DNA from: JAPUEK01 sp963815355
GTDB taxonomy: Bacteria; Pseudomonadota; Alphaproteobacteria; Rhodobacterales; Rhodobacteraceae
DNA length: 64,000 nt
Assembly (NCBI GenBank): GCA_963815355.1
Contig: CAWFGJ010000006.1
Coordinates: 434,001 to 498,000, forward strand
Direction: 5' to 3'
Shown: positions 8,607-17,736 of the stretch, one piece after another
How the letters are laid out: every line of letters begins with the position of its first letter
Numbering within the stretch: position 1 is the first letter of the stretch
The notes under the pieces: generated by a model
Told to the model about the DNA's origin: nothing
The model's input: the letters and a program-made list of their open reading frames with translations, nothing else
Databases searched by the model: none
Program-made: the position numbers and the translations under genes

Positions 8607-9107
8607 ATGGCAGACCCATCTTCAAGCGGCGAAAGCCTGCTGTTTCTGACGGATGAGCAGTTGCGCAAGGGCATCGAGGCGATGTTCTTTGCCTATCGCG
8701 GCTTTACCGCCGATCCAGACCGTATTCTGGAGGGCATGGATTATGGCCGCGCCCATCACCGCGCCATCCACTTCATCCACCGCAGCCCCGGCACCACCGT
8801 GGGCAATCTTCTGGCCATTCTGGGGGTGACCAAACAATCCCTGAACCGGGTGCTGCGCACGCTGTTCGACGATGGTCTGGTCGAGGCGCGGGTCGGGCGG
8901 CGGGACAAACGCGAGCGCAACCTGTACCTGACCGACAAGGGGGCGGAACTGGAGCGCACCTTGTCCGACGCCCAGCGTGCCCGGATGCGGGCCGCCTACC
9001 GCGCCGCAGGGCCGCAGGCCGTCCAAGGCTTTCGCACCGTGCTGGAGGCAATGATGGACCCGGAAATGCGCCGGCAGTATCAAGGCATGAAGGAGGGCGG
9101 CGCATGA
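8607..9107 (+). CDS. petP: MarR-family transcriptional regulator (PetP-like)
   Basis: A 166-residue MarR winged-helix protein. The recognition region is TTVGNLLAILGVTKQSLNRVLRTL, followed by a basic wing (VGRRDKRERNLYLTDKG). Its stop overlaps the ATGA start region of the next gene, a response regulator, so the two are translationally coupled. A MarR gene joined to an orphan OmpR-type regulator matches petP-petR of Rhodobacter capsulatus; petABC does not follow here. The symbol is given on this gene-pair resemblance. A GGAGG ribosome binding site precedes the ATG (8596-8600). Confidence 0.8.
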   Translation: MADPSSSGESLLFLTDEQLRKGIEAMFFAYRGFTADPDRILEGMDYGRAHHRAIHFIHRSPGTTVGNLLAILGVTKQSLNRVLRTLFDDGLVEARVGRRDKRERNLYLTDKGAELERTLSDAQRARMRAAYRAAGPQAVQGFRTVLEAMMDPEMRRQYQGMKEGGA

Positions 9108-9821
9108 CCGAGACACGATGCCCATCTTCTGGTCGTTGATGATGACGAACGCATCCGCGGGCTTTTGCAGAAATTCCTGATCCGCAACGGGTTTCTCGTC
9201 ACGGTCGCGCGGGACGCCGCACAGGCCCGCCGGCTTTTGGGCGGGCTGGAATTCGACATGCTGATCCTTGATGTGATGATGCCGGGCGAAGACGGCATCG
9301 CCCTGACCCGTTTTCTACGCCAGACGCTGTCCCTGCCGATCCTGCTGCTGACCGCGCGCGGAGAGACGGTCAACCGGATTGAAGGGCTGGAGGCGGGCGC
9401 GGATGACTACCTCGTCAAACCGTTTGAGCCGAAAGAGTTGCTGCTGCGCATCAACGCCATTCTGCGGCGCGTGCCGCAGGTCAAGCCGGGTGGCGCGACG
9501 GTGCCCAAGGTGCTGCATCTGGGGGCTGTGCGCTATGACATGGACCGGGGTGAGCTGTGGCGCGGCACGGACCCCGTCCGCCTGACCTCGACCGAGGCGC
9601 AACTGATGCGGATTTTTGCGGCCCAGCCCGGCGTCGCCCTGCCCCGCGACAAGCTAGCCGGAGACATGTCGCGCGAAGCGGGGGGCAGCGACGGGGGCGG
9701 GCAGGAACGCGCCGTCGACGTGCAGATCACCCGCCTGCGCCGCAAGATCGAAGATGACCCCAAGGCCCCGCGCTATCTGCAAACCGTGCGGGGCGAAGGC
9801 TATATGCTGCAACCCGATTGA
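9104..9821 (+). CDS. petR: OmpR-type response regulator (PetR-like), apparent frameshift near start
   Basis: A receiver plus winged-helix DNA-binding regulator of about 238 residues. The receiver phospho-acceptor is the Asp in LDMLILDVMMPGEDG-like context (EFDMLILDVMMPGED), the conserved Lys is in DDYLVKPFEP, and the output domain ends LQTVRGEGYMLQPD. The expected N-terminus with the acidic triad (HLLVVDDDERIRG) is encoded at 9123-9158, but the coupled ATG at 9104 is one base out of that frame: an extra base at about 9113-9117 separates them. The only in-frame start is a TTG at 9165, after the acidic triad, which would make an inactive receiver. A sequencing or real +1 insertion is the simplest explanation. 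No histidine kinase is adjacent. Confidence 0.78.
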
Positions 9822-9938
9822 CCCCGCGGCAACTTTGCCGCCAAACCTGCCAATTTACACTTAAAACGGGTGCAGATTCCCTTTCTGGCAAACGGAAAAG
9901 GGTGCTAGCAACGGCGGGTCAATCAGATGGAGCATGAC

Positions 9939-10430
9939 ATGAATTTCAAGACCCTTGGCCTTGGCCTTGCCGCTGTTTTTTGCGCGGGCGCCGTTATGGC
10001 TCAGGACCTCGTTCCCTATAGCGAAGCGGGTGGCTGGGACGTGGTCGTCGACACCACCTTGGGCAACGGTTGTTTTCTGACCTCCGATTTCGAAGACGGC
10101 TCCAGCGTGCGCATCGGCTTTGATCGCAACGCGGGCAACGGTTATGTCGCGGCGTTCAACGAAGGTTGGGGCGAGATTGAGGATAACACCACCTATCCCG
10201 TCTCTTTCTTGCTGGACGAAGAAAAGTATGACGGCGATGCCCGTGGCATGCACCTGTCCGACGTGCCCGGCGTGGTCATCACCTTTGACAGCGTTGATTT
10301 CCTGACCGACCTTGCCACCCGCAATGTCATGGTCTTGCAGCATGACGGCGCGGACGTCATGTCGATCGACCTGTCCGGTTCGGATGAGGCGATCACCGAA
10401 ACCATCGCTTGCCAAGACGAGCAAGGCTGA
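9939..10430 (+). CDS. Exported hypothetical protein (163 aa)
   Basis: An unrecognised exported protein. The N-terminus MNFKTLGLGLAAVFCAGAVM followed by AQ is a clear Sec signal peptide with cleavage predicted before or after A21. The mature part is acidic, has two cysteines (GNGCF and IACQD) that could pair, and an all-beta look. I preferred the ATG at 9939 over 9927 because GGAG at 9929-9932 sits at normal distance from it. It lies between petR and the HDAC-like gene, whose TTG start is five bases after its stop, so they may be cotranscribed. Confidence 0.72.
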   Translation: MNFKTLGLGLAAVFCAGAVMAQDLVPYSEAGGWDVVVDTTLGNGCFLTSDFEDGSSVRIGFDRNAGNGYVAAFNEGWGEIEDNTTYPVSFLLDEEKYDGDARGMHLSDVPGVVITFDSVDFLTDLATRNVMVLQHDGADVMSIDLSGSDEAITETIACQDEQG

Positions 10431-10434
10431 GCCC

Positions 10435-11361
10435 TTGACGACAGCCCTTTATTCCCACCCGGAGTTTGGGGCGCATCTTACGCCACCGGGCCATCCTGAA
10501 CAGGTGGCCCGGTTGCAGGCGGTCGCATCCGGGCTTGCAGGCCTGCCGCTGGATCGCCGCCTGGCACCCCTGGCGGATGAGGCCGAGGTGCTGCGCTGCC
10601 ATCCCGCGCGCTATCTGGCACGGGTCAAGGCGGCAGTTCCGGCGACGGGCTGGGCGCAACTTGACGCCGACACCTACCTTTCCCCCGGCAGCCTTGAGGC
10701 CGCTTTGCGCGCCGTGGGCGGGGCCTGTGCGGCGGTGGATGCGGTGCTGGCGGGCGACGTGAAAAACGCTTTCATTGCCTGCCGCCCGCCCGGCCATCAC
10801 GCTGAAACCGAAACGGCGATGGGCTTTTGCCTGTTCGGCACCGTGGCCATCGCGGCCAAGCGGGCGCTGGATCATCACGGCCTGTCGCGCGTGGCGGTGG
10901 TGGATTTTGACGTGCACCACGGCAACGGCACGCAGGATCTTTTGTGGGACGAAGGCCGCTGCCTGTTCGCCTCCTCTCACCAGATGCCGCTTTATCCGGG
11001 CAGCGGGCGCGTGACGGAAACCGGGGCGCAGGGCCAGATCGTCAACCTGCCGCTGCGCGAAGGCTCGGGCGGCGGGGCGATGCGCGCGGGCTATGAGGCG
11101 CGGATCTTCCCCGCCCTTGCCGCGTGGAAGCCCGAGTTGATCCTGATCTCCGCCGGCTTTGATGCCCATGCCGATGACCCTTTGGCCGGGCTTGACTGGC
11201 AGGTCGACGATTTCCGCTGGCTGACCGAGCGGATTTGCGATCTGGCGGCGGAACATGCAGGCGGGCGGGTGGTATCCTGTCTGGAGGGCGGCTATGATCT
11301 GCCCGCGCTTGCGGCATCTGTCGCAGCACATGTGGGCGTGTTGGAGGAGCGGGGCCGATGA
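10435..11361 (+). CDS. Histone deacetylase family protein (acetyl-amide hydrolase)
   Basis: A 308-residue zinc-dependent deacetylase of the HDAC / acetylpolyamine amidohydrolase superfamily. Catalytic motifs are RPPGHHAE (two active-site His), VVDFDVHHGNGTQD (zinc Asp and His), SAGFDAHADDPLAGL (second zinc Asp) and LEGGYDLPALA near the C-terminus. The reaction is removal of an acetyl group from an amine; the bacterial substrate (polyamine, acetoin-related or protein) is not readable. The start is the TTG at 10435, since no ATG in frame precedes the conserved SHPEFGAHLTPPGHPEQ segment. Its stop overlaps the xseB start by 4 bp, putting it at the head of the xseB-ispA-dxs operon. Confidence 0.88.
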   Translation: MTTALYSHPEFGAHLTPPGHPEQVARLQAVASGLAGLPLDRRLAPLADEAEVLRCHPARYLARVKAAVPATGWAQLDADTYLSPGSLEAALRAVGGACAAVDAVLAGDVKNAFIACRPPGHHAETETAMGFCLFGTVAIAAKRALDHHGLSRVAVVDFDVHHGNGTQDLLWDEGRCLFASSHQMPLYPGSGRVTETGAQGQIVNLPLREGSGGGAMRAGYEARIFPALAAWKPELILISAGFDAHADDPLAGLDWQVDDFRWLTERICDLAAEHAGGRVVSCLEGGYDLPALAASVAAHVGVLEERGR

Positions 11362-11597
11362 GCGAAAAACCTGTCGCCGAAATGAGCTTTGAAGAGGCGA
11401 TGGCGGCTTTGGAAGCCGTGGTCAGCCAGTTGGAACGCGGCGAGGTGGCGTTGGAGCAATCCATCGCCCTTTACGAACGCGGCGCGGCACTTAAGGCGCA
11501 TTGCGCGGGCAAGCTGAAAGAGGCCGAGGAAAAGGTCGAACTGATCCGCGCCCAAGAAGGCCGCGCCACGGGCACCACCCCGGTGGAGGGGATGTGA
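11358..11597 (+). CDS. xseB: Exodeoxyribonuclease VII small subunit
   Basis: A 79-residue XseB. The family helical hairpin is plain: MSFEEAMAALEAVVSQLERG, then LEQSIALYERGAALKAHC and AEEKVELI. XseB coats the large subunit XseA to form the nuclease that degrades single-stranded DNA. It overlaps the upstream deacetylase by 4 bp (ATGA) and the downstream ispA (GTGA), so translation is coupled through all three genes. XseA is not in the window. Confidence 0.95.
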   Translation: MSEKPVAEMSFEEAMAALEAVVSQLERGEVALEQSIALYERGAALKAHCAGKLKEAEEKVELIRAQEGRATGTTPVEGM

Positions 11598-12463
11598 GCT
11601 TTCCCCTTCGTCTGGCCGCCGATGCCGCGCTGATCCAGCAGCGGCTGGATCTGGCCTTGGCCGACCGCCCCGACCAACCGGTGATCCATGCGATGCGCTA
11701 TGCCTTGCAGGGCGGAAAACGTCTGCGCGGATTTCTGGTGCTGGAAAGCGCGCGACTGCACGGCCTGACCGAGGCGCAGGCAATTTCCGCCGCCGCCGCG
11801 GTTGAGGCGCTGCACGCCTACAGCCTTGTCCACGATGACCTGCCCTGCATGGATGACGACGATCTGCGCCGTGGCCAACCCACCGTCCATGTGAAATGGG
11901 ATGAGGCGACGGCGGTGCTGGCGGGCGACGCCTTGCAAACGCTGGCGTTTGAATTGCTGTGCGACCCCGCTCTTGGCCCCGCCGACCGCCGGCTGGCGCT
12001 GGTTCTTGGGCTGGCGCGGGCCTCGGGGGCCGAAGGCATGGTGCTGGGCCAAGCGCTGGATATCGCCGCCGAAACGGCCGCCCAACCGCTGACGCTGGTG
12101 GAAATCACCGCCCTGCAAGCGGGGAAGACCGGGGCGCTGATCAGCTTTTCCGCACAGGCTGGCGCGCTTTTGGCGGGGGCCGATCCTGCCCCCCTGCGCG
12201 CTTATGCGGCGGCCCTTGGCCTTGCCTTTCAGATCGCCGATGACATTCTGGACGTGACGGGTGATATCACCAAAACCGGCAAGGCCGTGGGCAAGGACGC
12301 CACTGCGGGCAAGGCGACCTTCGTCTCGCTCTTGGGGCTGGAGGGCGCGAAAGCCCGCGCATCGGCATTGGTAGGGGAAGCCGAGGCGCATCTTTCCCCC
12401 TATGCTGCAGCAGCAACGAACTTGATTGACGCGGCGCGTTTCGTTATCTCCCGCGAAAGCTGA
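11594..12463 (+). CDS. ispA: Farnesyl diphosphate synthase
   Basis: A 289-residue trans-prenyltransferase that condenses IPP with DMAPP and GPP to farnesyl diphosphate in the cytoplasm. The first aspartate-rich motif is DDLPCMDDDDLRRG, preceded by HAYSLVH as in Escherichia coli IspA, so an FPP rather than a GGPP product is likely; the second is DDILDVTGD. The GTG start at 11594 overlaps the xseB stop and has GGAGGG four bases upstream (11584-11590). It is followed by dxs after 11 bp, joining precursor supply and chain elongation in one transcript. Confidence 0.95.
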   Translation: MSFPLRLAADAALIQQRLDLALADRPDQPVIHAMRYALQGGKRLRGFLVLESARLHGLTEAQAISAAAAVEALHAYSLVHDDLPCMDDDDLRRGQPTVHVKWDEATAVLAGDALQTLAFELLCDPALGPADRRLALVLGLARASGAEGMVLGQALDIAAETAAQPLTLVEITALQAGKTGALISFSAQAGALLAGADPAPLRAYAAALGLAFQIADDILDVTGDITKTGKAVGKDATAGKATFVSLLGLEGAKARASALVGEAEAHLSPYAAAATNLIDAARFVISRES

Positions 12464-12474
12464 ACGGAGCGGAC

Positions 12475-14388
12475 ATGGCTGAACTTCCCCAAACCCCGAT
12501 GCTGGACCGGGTGAAGCTGCCTTCCGACATGAAGGCGCTGACCGACCGTGAGCTGCACCAGCTGGCCGATGAGCTGCGCGCCGAAACGATTTCGGCGGTG
12601 TCTGTGACGGGCGGGCATCTGGGCGCCGGTCTGGGCGTGGTGGAACTGACCGTCGCGCTGCACGCGGTCTTTGACACGCCCCGCGACAAGCTGATCTGGG
12701 ACGTGGGCCACCAGTGCTATCCCCACAAGATCCTGACCGGGCGGCGCGACCGTATCCGCACCTTGCGTACCGAAGGCGGGCTGTCGGGCTTTACCAAACG
12801 CTCGGAAAGCCCCTATGACCCGTTCGGCGCGGCCCATAGCTCTACCTCGATCTCGGCGGCGTTGGGCTTTGCCATGGCCGCGGAACTGGGCGGCGATCCG
12901 GGCGATGCGATTGCGGTGATCGGTGACGGCTCCATGTCGGCCGGCATGGCGTTTGAGGCGATGAACAACGCGGGCCATCTGAAGAAACGCCTGTTCGTCA
13001 TCCTGAACGACAATGAGATGTCGATTGCCCCCCCGGTTGGCGCGCTGTCGGCCTATCTCAGCCGGCTGTATGCCGGCGCGCCGTTTCAGGATCTGAAGAC
13101 CGCCGCCAAGGGCGTGGTGTCGATGCTGCCCGAACCCTTTCAGGAAGGCGCGCGCCGGGCCAAGGAAATGCTCAAGGGCATGGCCGTCGGCGGCACCTTG
13201 TTCGAAGAGCTGGGCTTTTCCTATGTCGGCCCGATTGACGGCCACGATCTGGACCAGTTGCTGCCCGTGCTGCGCACCGCCAAGGCACGGGCCACCGGGC
13301 CGATGCTGATCCATGTGCTGACCAAAAAGGGCAAGGGCTATGCCCCGGCCGAAAACGCCGCCGACCGGGGCCATGCCCGCGCCAAGTTCGACGTGCTGAC
13401 GGGCGAGCAGAAGAAATCCCCCTCCAACGCCCCCTCCTACACCCGCGTCTTCGCCGAAAGCCTGATCGCCGAGGCGGAACGCGATGACAAGATCGTCGCC
13501 GTCACCGCCGCAATGCCCGATGGCACCGGGCTGGACCTGTTCGGCAAACGCTTTCCGCGTCGGACCTTCGATGTGGGGATCGCCGAACAACACGGCGTGA
13601 CCTTTGCGGCGGGTCTGGCGGCGGGCGGGATGAAACCCTTCTGCGCGATCTATTCGACCTTCCTGCAACGCGGCTATGATCAGGTCGTGCATGACGTGGC
13701 GATCCAGCGCCTTCCCGTGCGCTTTGCCATCGACCGCGCCGGGCTGGTCGGGGCCGACGGCGCCACCCATGCGGGCAGCTTTGACGTGGCCTTTCTGTCC
13801 AACCTGCCCGGCATCGTGGTGATGGCCGCTGCGGATGAGGCGGAACTGGTGCATATGGTCGCGACTGCGGCGGCGCATGACGACGGCCCGATCGCCTTCC
13901 GCTACCCGCGCGGCGAAGGCTCGGGGGTTGAGATGCCGGCGCGCGGCCTGCCGCTGGAAATCGGCAAGGGCCGGATGATCCGCGAAGGCGGGCGCGTGGC
14001 GATCCTGTCCTTTGGCACCCGCCTGCCCGAGGTGATGAAAGCCGCCGAGGCGCTGGCCGCCCGTGGCCTGCCCCCGACCGTGGCCGACGCCCGCTTTGCC
14101 AAACCGCTGGACCGCGACCTGATCCTGAACCTCGCCCGCCACCATGAGGCCCTGATCACCATCGAAGAAGGCGCCATCGGCGGCTTTGGCAGCCATGTGG
14201 CCCAGCTTCTGGCCGAAGAAGGCGTGTTCGACACCGGCCTGAAATACCGCTCGATGGTCCTGCCCGACACCTTCATCGACCACGCCAGCCCCGAGGCGAT
14301 GTATCGCAGCGCCGGCATGGACGCCCCCCAGATCGAGGCAAAGGTGCTGGAGGTTCTGGGCATCGCCACCGTCAGCCGCCGCGCCTGA
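12475..14388 (+). CDS. dxs: 1-deoxy-D-xylulose-5-phosphate synthase
   Basis: A 637-residue thiamine diphosphate enzyme that joins pyruvate and glyceraldehyde 3-phosphate in the first, usually rate-limiting, step of the MEP isoprenoid pathway. The thiamine motif is GDGSMSAGMAFEAMNNAG at about residues 149-166. Other family segments are WDVGHQCYPHKILTGR, the transketolase pyrimidine domain with DVGIAEQHGVTFAAGLA, and the C-terminal domain with EEGAIGGFGSHVAQLL. Full length. It closes the xseB-ispA-dxs operon before a GC-rich hairpin. Confidence 0.97.
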   Translation: MAELPQTPMLDRVKLPSDMKALTDRELHQLADELRAETISAVSVTGGHLGAGLGVVELTVALHAVFDTPRDKLIWDVGHQCYPHKILTGRRDRIRTLRTEGGLSGFTKRSESPYDPFGAAHSSTSISAALGFAMAAELGGDPGDAIAVIGDGSMSAGMAFEAMNNAGHLKKRLFVILNDNEMSIAPPVGALSAYLSRLYAGAPFQDLKTAAKGVVSMLPEPFQEGARRAKEMLKGMAVGGTLFEELGFSYVGPIDGHDLDQLLPVLRTAKARATGPMLIHVLTKKGKGYAPAENAADRGHARAKFDVLTGEQKKSPSNAPSYTRVFAESLIAEAERDDKIVAVTAAMPDGTGLDLFGKRFPRRTFDVGIAEQHGVTFAAGLAAGGMKPFCAIYSTFLQRGYDQVVHDVAIQRLPVRFAIDRAGLVGADGATHAGSFDVAFLSNLPGIVVMAAADEAELVHMVATAAAHDDGPIAFRYPRGEGSGVEMPARGLPLEIGKGRMIREGGRVAILSFGTRLPEVMKAAEALAARGLPPTVADARFAKPLDRDLILNLARHHEALITIEEGAIGGFGSHVAQLLAEEGVFDTGLKYRSMVLPDTFIDHASPEAMYRSAGMDAPQIEAKVLEVLGIATVSRRA

Positions 14389-14410
14389 CCCAAAACACCG
14401 CAGGCAGGCC

Positions 14411-14431
14411 GGGGCGGCTTAACGCCGCCCC
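14411..14431 (+). terminator. Hairpin terminator after dxs
   Basis: An 8-bp stem GGGGCGGC / GCCGCCCC with a five-base loop, followed by TTCCCCCC, lies 22 bases after the dxs stop. The tail is poor in T, so efficiency is uncertain. Confidence 0.6.
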
Positions 14432-14477
14432 TTCCCCCCACAGCCGACGCACGACCGCCCAGCCCATCATCTTGGCC

Positions 14478-14510
14478 CAAATACTCCCGCCGGAGGCTCC
14501 CCCGCGGCCC
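14478..14510. repeat. Intergenic AAATACTCCCGCCGGAGGC repeat, copy 2
   Basis: Second copy of the motif at 7508-7537 (AAATA-Y-CCCGCCGGAGGCTCC, then CGCGGCCC). It again lies between two convergent genes, here dxs and the DUF4139 gene. Confidence 0.6.
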
Positions 14511-14520
14511 AAGCAGACCG

Positions 14521-16155
14521 TCAGCGCAATTCCATCCCCTCTGGCCAGCGGATCAGACTGTTTAGCGTCACCACCTGCTCGGCCCCCGGCGCCAGATCGA
14601 ACCGCCAGCCCAACACTCCGCGCTTGGCATCCAGATCGGTCTCGGTCGGGGCCGGATCGGCACTAAAGGTGATCTCCAGATCCTCTTGCTCGGAATAGGG
14701 CACCTGATCGACCACATGCACCGGCCAGGTCTCATCGGTCAGGTTTTCGACCTTCAACAGTGCGGTCTCCTCGATCTGGGTGGAACTGGTCAGGATGCCC
14801 CGGTCCCCTTGCGAGTGTACGGGCATGTCGCGGGTCAGGCGCAGCCCGTCGATGGCCCCAAAGCCGATCTCTGCCTTGCCCCCCGGTGCCAGCGTGTCGA
14901 TAAAGACCGACCCCACCAGCGTGCCTTCACGGGTCAGGAACACCTCGCCCGGCAGCAGGATTTCGCCGGTGTCATTGGTCAGCCGGGCCAGCACAAAGGC
15001 GGTGCGATCGGCGCGCGGCACGGCGCGGGCCTCAACCTCTACCGGCAAGACCTTTTCGTCCAGCGCCAGACGCAGGTCTTCGACGCCCGAGGCGACATCG
15101 ACCGTGCCAGGATAGACATAGACCACGACATCGCCCTGCACCGCCGCTTGTGCGGTCTCAACCACCATCGGCTCGGCCATCGCGACACTGCCGGCCATCA
15201 TGGCGTCTTCGCTGCGCGCCTCGGCCATCGGCGGGGCCGGAGGCTCTATCCGGCGCAGTTCCGGCCAAAGGTCTGTCGGTGCCGCCTGCCGCGACGGTTG
15301 CGCTGTAGACAGGGTCAGCGCCACATCCGACCAATCCTCGCCGGAAAACTGGCTGACCAGCACGCCGCGCCCGACGGTCAGGCGCGTGCCCTCCTTGCGG
15401 GTCAGATGCATGTCATAGACCGGGCGCCAACTGGCATCGGCGACGAAATGGCGCAGTGTCAGGTGCGTCTCACCGTCAGCGGCCAGCGTCACCGCCACCG
15501 ACAGGGCGGCGTAATCCTCATCCCGCTGCGAGAGCGCATCACGGGCGGCTTCGGCCTTGGCCAGCGCCTCTTGCGCCTCGGTCACGGCCTTGTCTGCGGG
15601 GGGCAGATCGCCCTTGGCCGCAAGGGCGGCTTGGCGGGCGGCCAGCACTTCGGCACCGATGGTCGTGGACAGCGATTGCAGCGCCTCGGCTGTCAAAAGC
15701 CCCTCGGGGGTGGTGCGGCCCAGAAAGGCGATCTGGGCCTCGGCTGCCTCCATCCGGGCGGTGATCGCGGCCACCGCCGCCTCGGCCCCGCGCAAGCTGG
15801 CCTGCGCAGCCTCAACCCCGGCTTTGGCGGCGATCAGGTCGCTGTCTTGCGCCGGATCGCGCGGGGGCAAACGGTCGGTTCGCAGCGCCCAGGCCCCAAG
15901 GCCAAGCCCCGCATCGCCCGCCAAACGGATCAACGACGGCTCGGTATCGGCGGGCAGATCGGTGACCAACAGATCATGCGCCCCGGCAGCGGCCGAAAAG
16001 GCCACGTCGCGGGTGATCTCCGCCCCCTCGGGATAGACCGTCACGGCGGTGATCCGGCTAGAGGCGCGCACTGTATCGGCCAGCATCGGGGCCGGGCCAA
16101 ACGCCAGCAAGGCAAGGGTCAGATGGGGAAACGGAAACCGGGCAATAGAGCGCAT
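14521..16155 (-). CDS. Exported DUF4139 protein, mucoidy-inhibitor A (MuiA) family
   Basis: A 544-residue exported protein. A signal peptide (MRSIARFPFPHLTLALLAFG, cleavage near LADT) precedes the characteristic ITAVTVYPEGAEITR strand of the DUF4140 N-terminal domain. A long Ala-rich coiled-coil segment lies at about residues 95-205. The C-terminal DUF4139 domain contains ASWRPVYDMHL, SGEDWSDVALTLSTAQPSR and the final beta-rich region. I chose the ATG at 16155 because the frame upstream adds 31 residues ahead of the signal. The family is named for an effect on mucoid colonies, but its biochemical role is unknown. It is divergent from the aminotransferase gene. Confidence 0.87.
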   Translation of the reverse strand: MRSIARFPFPHLTLALLAFGPAPMLADTVRASSRITAVTVYPEGAEITRDVAFSAAAGAHDLLVTDLPADTEPSLIRLAGDAGLGLGAWALRTDRLPPRDPAQDSDLIAAKAGVEAAQASLRGAEAAVAAITARMEAAEAQIAFLGRTTPEGLLTAEALQSLSTTIGAEVLAARQAALAAKGDLPPADKAVTEAQEALAKAEAARDALSQRDEDYAALSVAVTLAADGETHLTLRHFVADASWRPVYDMHLTRKEGTRLTVGRGVLVSQFSGEDWSDVALTLSTAQPSRQAAPTDLWPELRRIEPPAPPMAEARSEDAMMAGSVAMAEPMVVETAQAAVQGDVVVYVYPGTVDVASGVEDLRLALDEKVLPVEVEARAVPRADRTAFVLARLTNDTGEILLPGEVFLTREGTLVGSVFIDTLAPGGKAEIGFGAIDGLRLTRDMPVHSQGDRGILTSSTQIEETALLKVENLTDETWPVHVVDQVPYSEQEDLEITFSADPAPTETDLDAKRGVLGWRFDLAPGAEQVVTLNSLIRWPEGMELR

Positions 16156-16277
16156 GGGATAATCCTTTTTAGCGATGCTCAAGGTTACGCAGCCGCCCCC
16201 GCACCGCGCAAGTGGCAGGCTCTTGCCGCGGCGGAACCGCGCTGCCATGCTCTGCCAACCGAAAAAGGAAGCCGAAC

Positions 16278-17615
16278 ATGACCGCCCGCGCCGCCAACCT
16301 GCAAGCCACCACGGCCCTGCCCAAAGTCGTCTGGGCCAAGGGGGCCTACCTGCGCGATGCGGCGGGCAAAACCTATATCGACGGCTCTGGCGGGCCAGCG
16401 GTCTATTGTCTGGGCCACGCGCAGGAAGAGGTGAACGCGGCGGTGATCGCGCAGCTGGAACGCTTTGCGCATGGCTACCGCTATAACTTTACCACCGACG
16501 CGCTGGAGCAGCTGACCGATATCCTCCGCGCCCGCTGTGGCGGCACGCTGACCGAGATGGTCTTTGTCACAGGCGGGTCCGAGGCGGTGGAAAGCTGCCT
16601 GAAGATGGCGCTGCAATACCACGCTGCGCGCGGCGACATGGGGCGGCGGCGCTTCATCTCGCGGCAGCGGTCGTGGCATGGCAACACCTTGGGCGCGCTG
16701 GGTCTTTCGGGCTTTGCGGAACGGACGGCGGCCTATGAGGGGGCGTTCATCCCCTCGATCAAGCTGTCCCCCGTGAACGCCTATCGCCCCATCGCCGGGG
16801 CCACGCCGGACACGCTGGCCGAAGTGGCGGCGGCAGAACTGGAGGCGGCCATCCTGCGCGCCGGGCCAGAGACCATCGCGGCCTTTGTGTTTGAGCCAGT
16901 CGTCGGCGCGGCAGGCGGCTGCGTGCCCTCACCCCAAGGCTACGCCCGCCGCGTGCGCGAGGTCTGCGATCGCTACGGCGTGCTGATGATCGCGGATGAG
17001 GTGATGTGTGGGGCGGGGCGCTGCGGCACGTGGCGCGCGCTGGAATTCGACGGGGTAGAGCCGGATATCCTGTCCATCGCCAAGGGGCTGGCGGCGGGCT
17101 ACCAGCCGCTCGGTGCCGCGATCTGCACAACCCATGTGTCGGATGTCATCCACGCGGCCTACGGCGCGTTTGGCACCGGCCACACCTTCACCGGCCACAC
17201 CGCTGCCTGCGCCGCCGGGGTGGCCGTGCAGACCATCATCGCGCGCGAGGGCCTTGTCGCGCGCGTCGCGGCGAATGAGGCGCGGCTTAAGGGCTGGCTG
17301 GCCGAGTCCCTGACGGGCGTGGACGCGGTGGGCGACATTCGCGGGCGCGGCCATTTCATCGGGCTGGAACTGGTTGCCGACCCCATCAGCAAAGACCCCT
17401 TCCCCGCCGCCCGCAAACTGTTCCAGAAAATCCGGGCGCAGGCGATGGAGAACGGGCTGATCTGTTATCCGGTCGGTGGCAATGTGGATGGGGTGAACGG
17501 CGACATCGTTATCCTCGCCCCGCCCTATAATTGCACCGACGCCGAATTGCAGGAGATCGTCGAGAAAACGGCACGCTCCATCCGCCAAGTGCTTACCGCC
17601 GAGCGGCTTTTGTAA
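16278..17615 (+). CDS. Class III PLP-dependent aminotransferase
   Basis: A 445-residue fold-type I, class III aminotransferase. Motifs are VTGGSEAVESCLKMALQYH (cofactor phosphate), SWHGNTLGALGLSG, LMIADEVMCGAGRCG with the cofactor Asp, and the Schiff-base Lys in DILSIAKGLAAGYQPLGA; GTGHTFTGHTAACAAG follows. This resembles omega-amino acid or diamine: 2-oxo acid aminotransferases. The substrate cannot be settled from sequence, and no catabolic partner gene is adjacent. ATG at 16278 has AAGGAAG upstream and gives the normal N-terminus; the longer frame from 16212 is unsupported. Confidence 0.9.
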   Translation: MTARAANLQATTALPKVVWAKGAYLRDAAGKTYIDGSGGPAVYCLGHAQEEVNAAVIAQLERFAHGYRYNFTTDALEQLTDILRARCGGTLTEMVFVTGGSEAVESCLKMALQYHAARGDMGRRRFISRQRSWHGNTLGALGLSGFAERTAAYEGAFIPSIKLSPVNAYRPIAGATPDTLAEVAAAELEAAILRAGPETIAAFVFEPVVGAAGGCVPSPQGYARRVREVCDRYGVLMIADEVMCGAGRCGTWRALEFDGVEPDILSIAKGLAAGYQPLGAAICTTHVSDVIHAAYGAFGTGHTFTGHTAACAAGVAVQTIIAREGLVARVAANEARLKGWLAESLTGVDAVGDIRGRGHFIGLELVADPISKDPFPAARKLFQKIRAQAMENGLICYPVGGNVDGVNGDIVILAPPYNCTDAELQEIVEKTARSIRQVLTAERLL

Positions 17616-17736
17616 CCACGGCCCTCAATTTGCCCCTTTCGGCGGCGATTGTCTGTTCACGCAGGCTTGACCATCCGCCCGGACGGAATCGCGCTAGGCT
17701 TGCGTTTATCGTGGCGATGCCAATGGGGGCCTGAAC

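Noticed and set aside
9826..9841. GCGGCAA/TTGCCGC hairpin after petR as a terminator
   Set aside because: The loop is only about two bases and no T run follows, so support is too weak.
12400..14283. A 627-codon minus-strand frame opposite dxs
   Set aside because: dxs is complete and in an operon; the antisense product is His/Gln/Arg-rich, typical of shadow frames in this genome.
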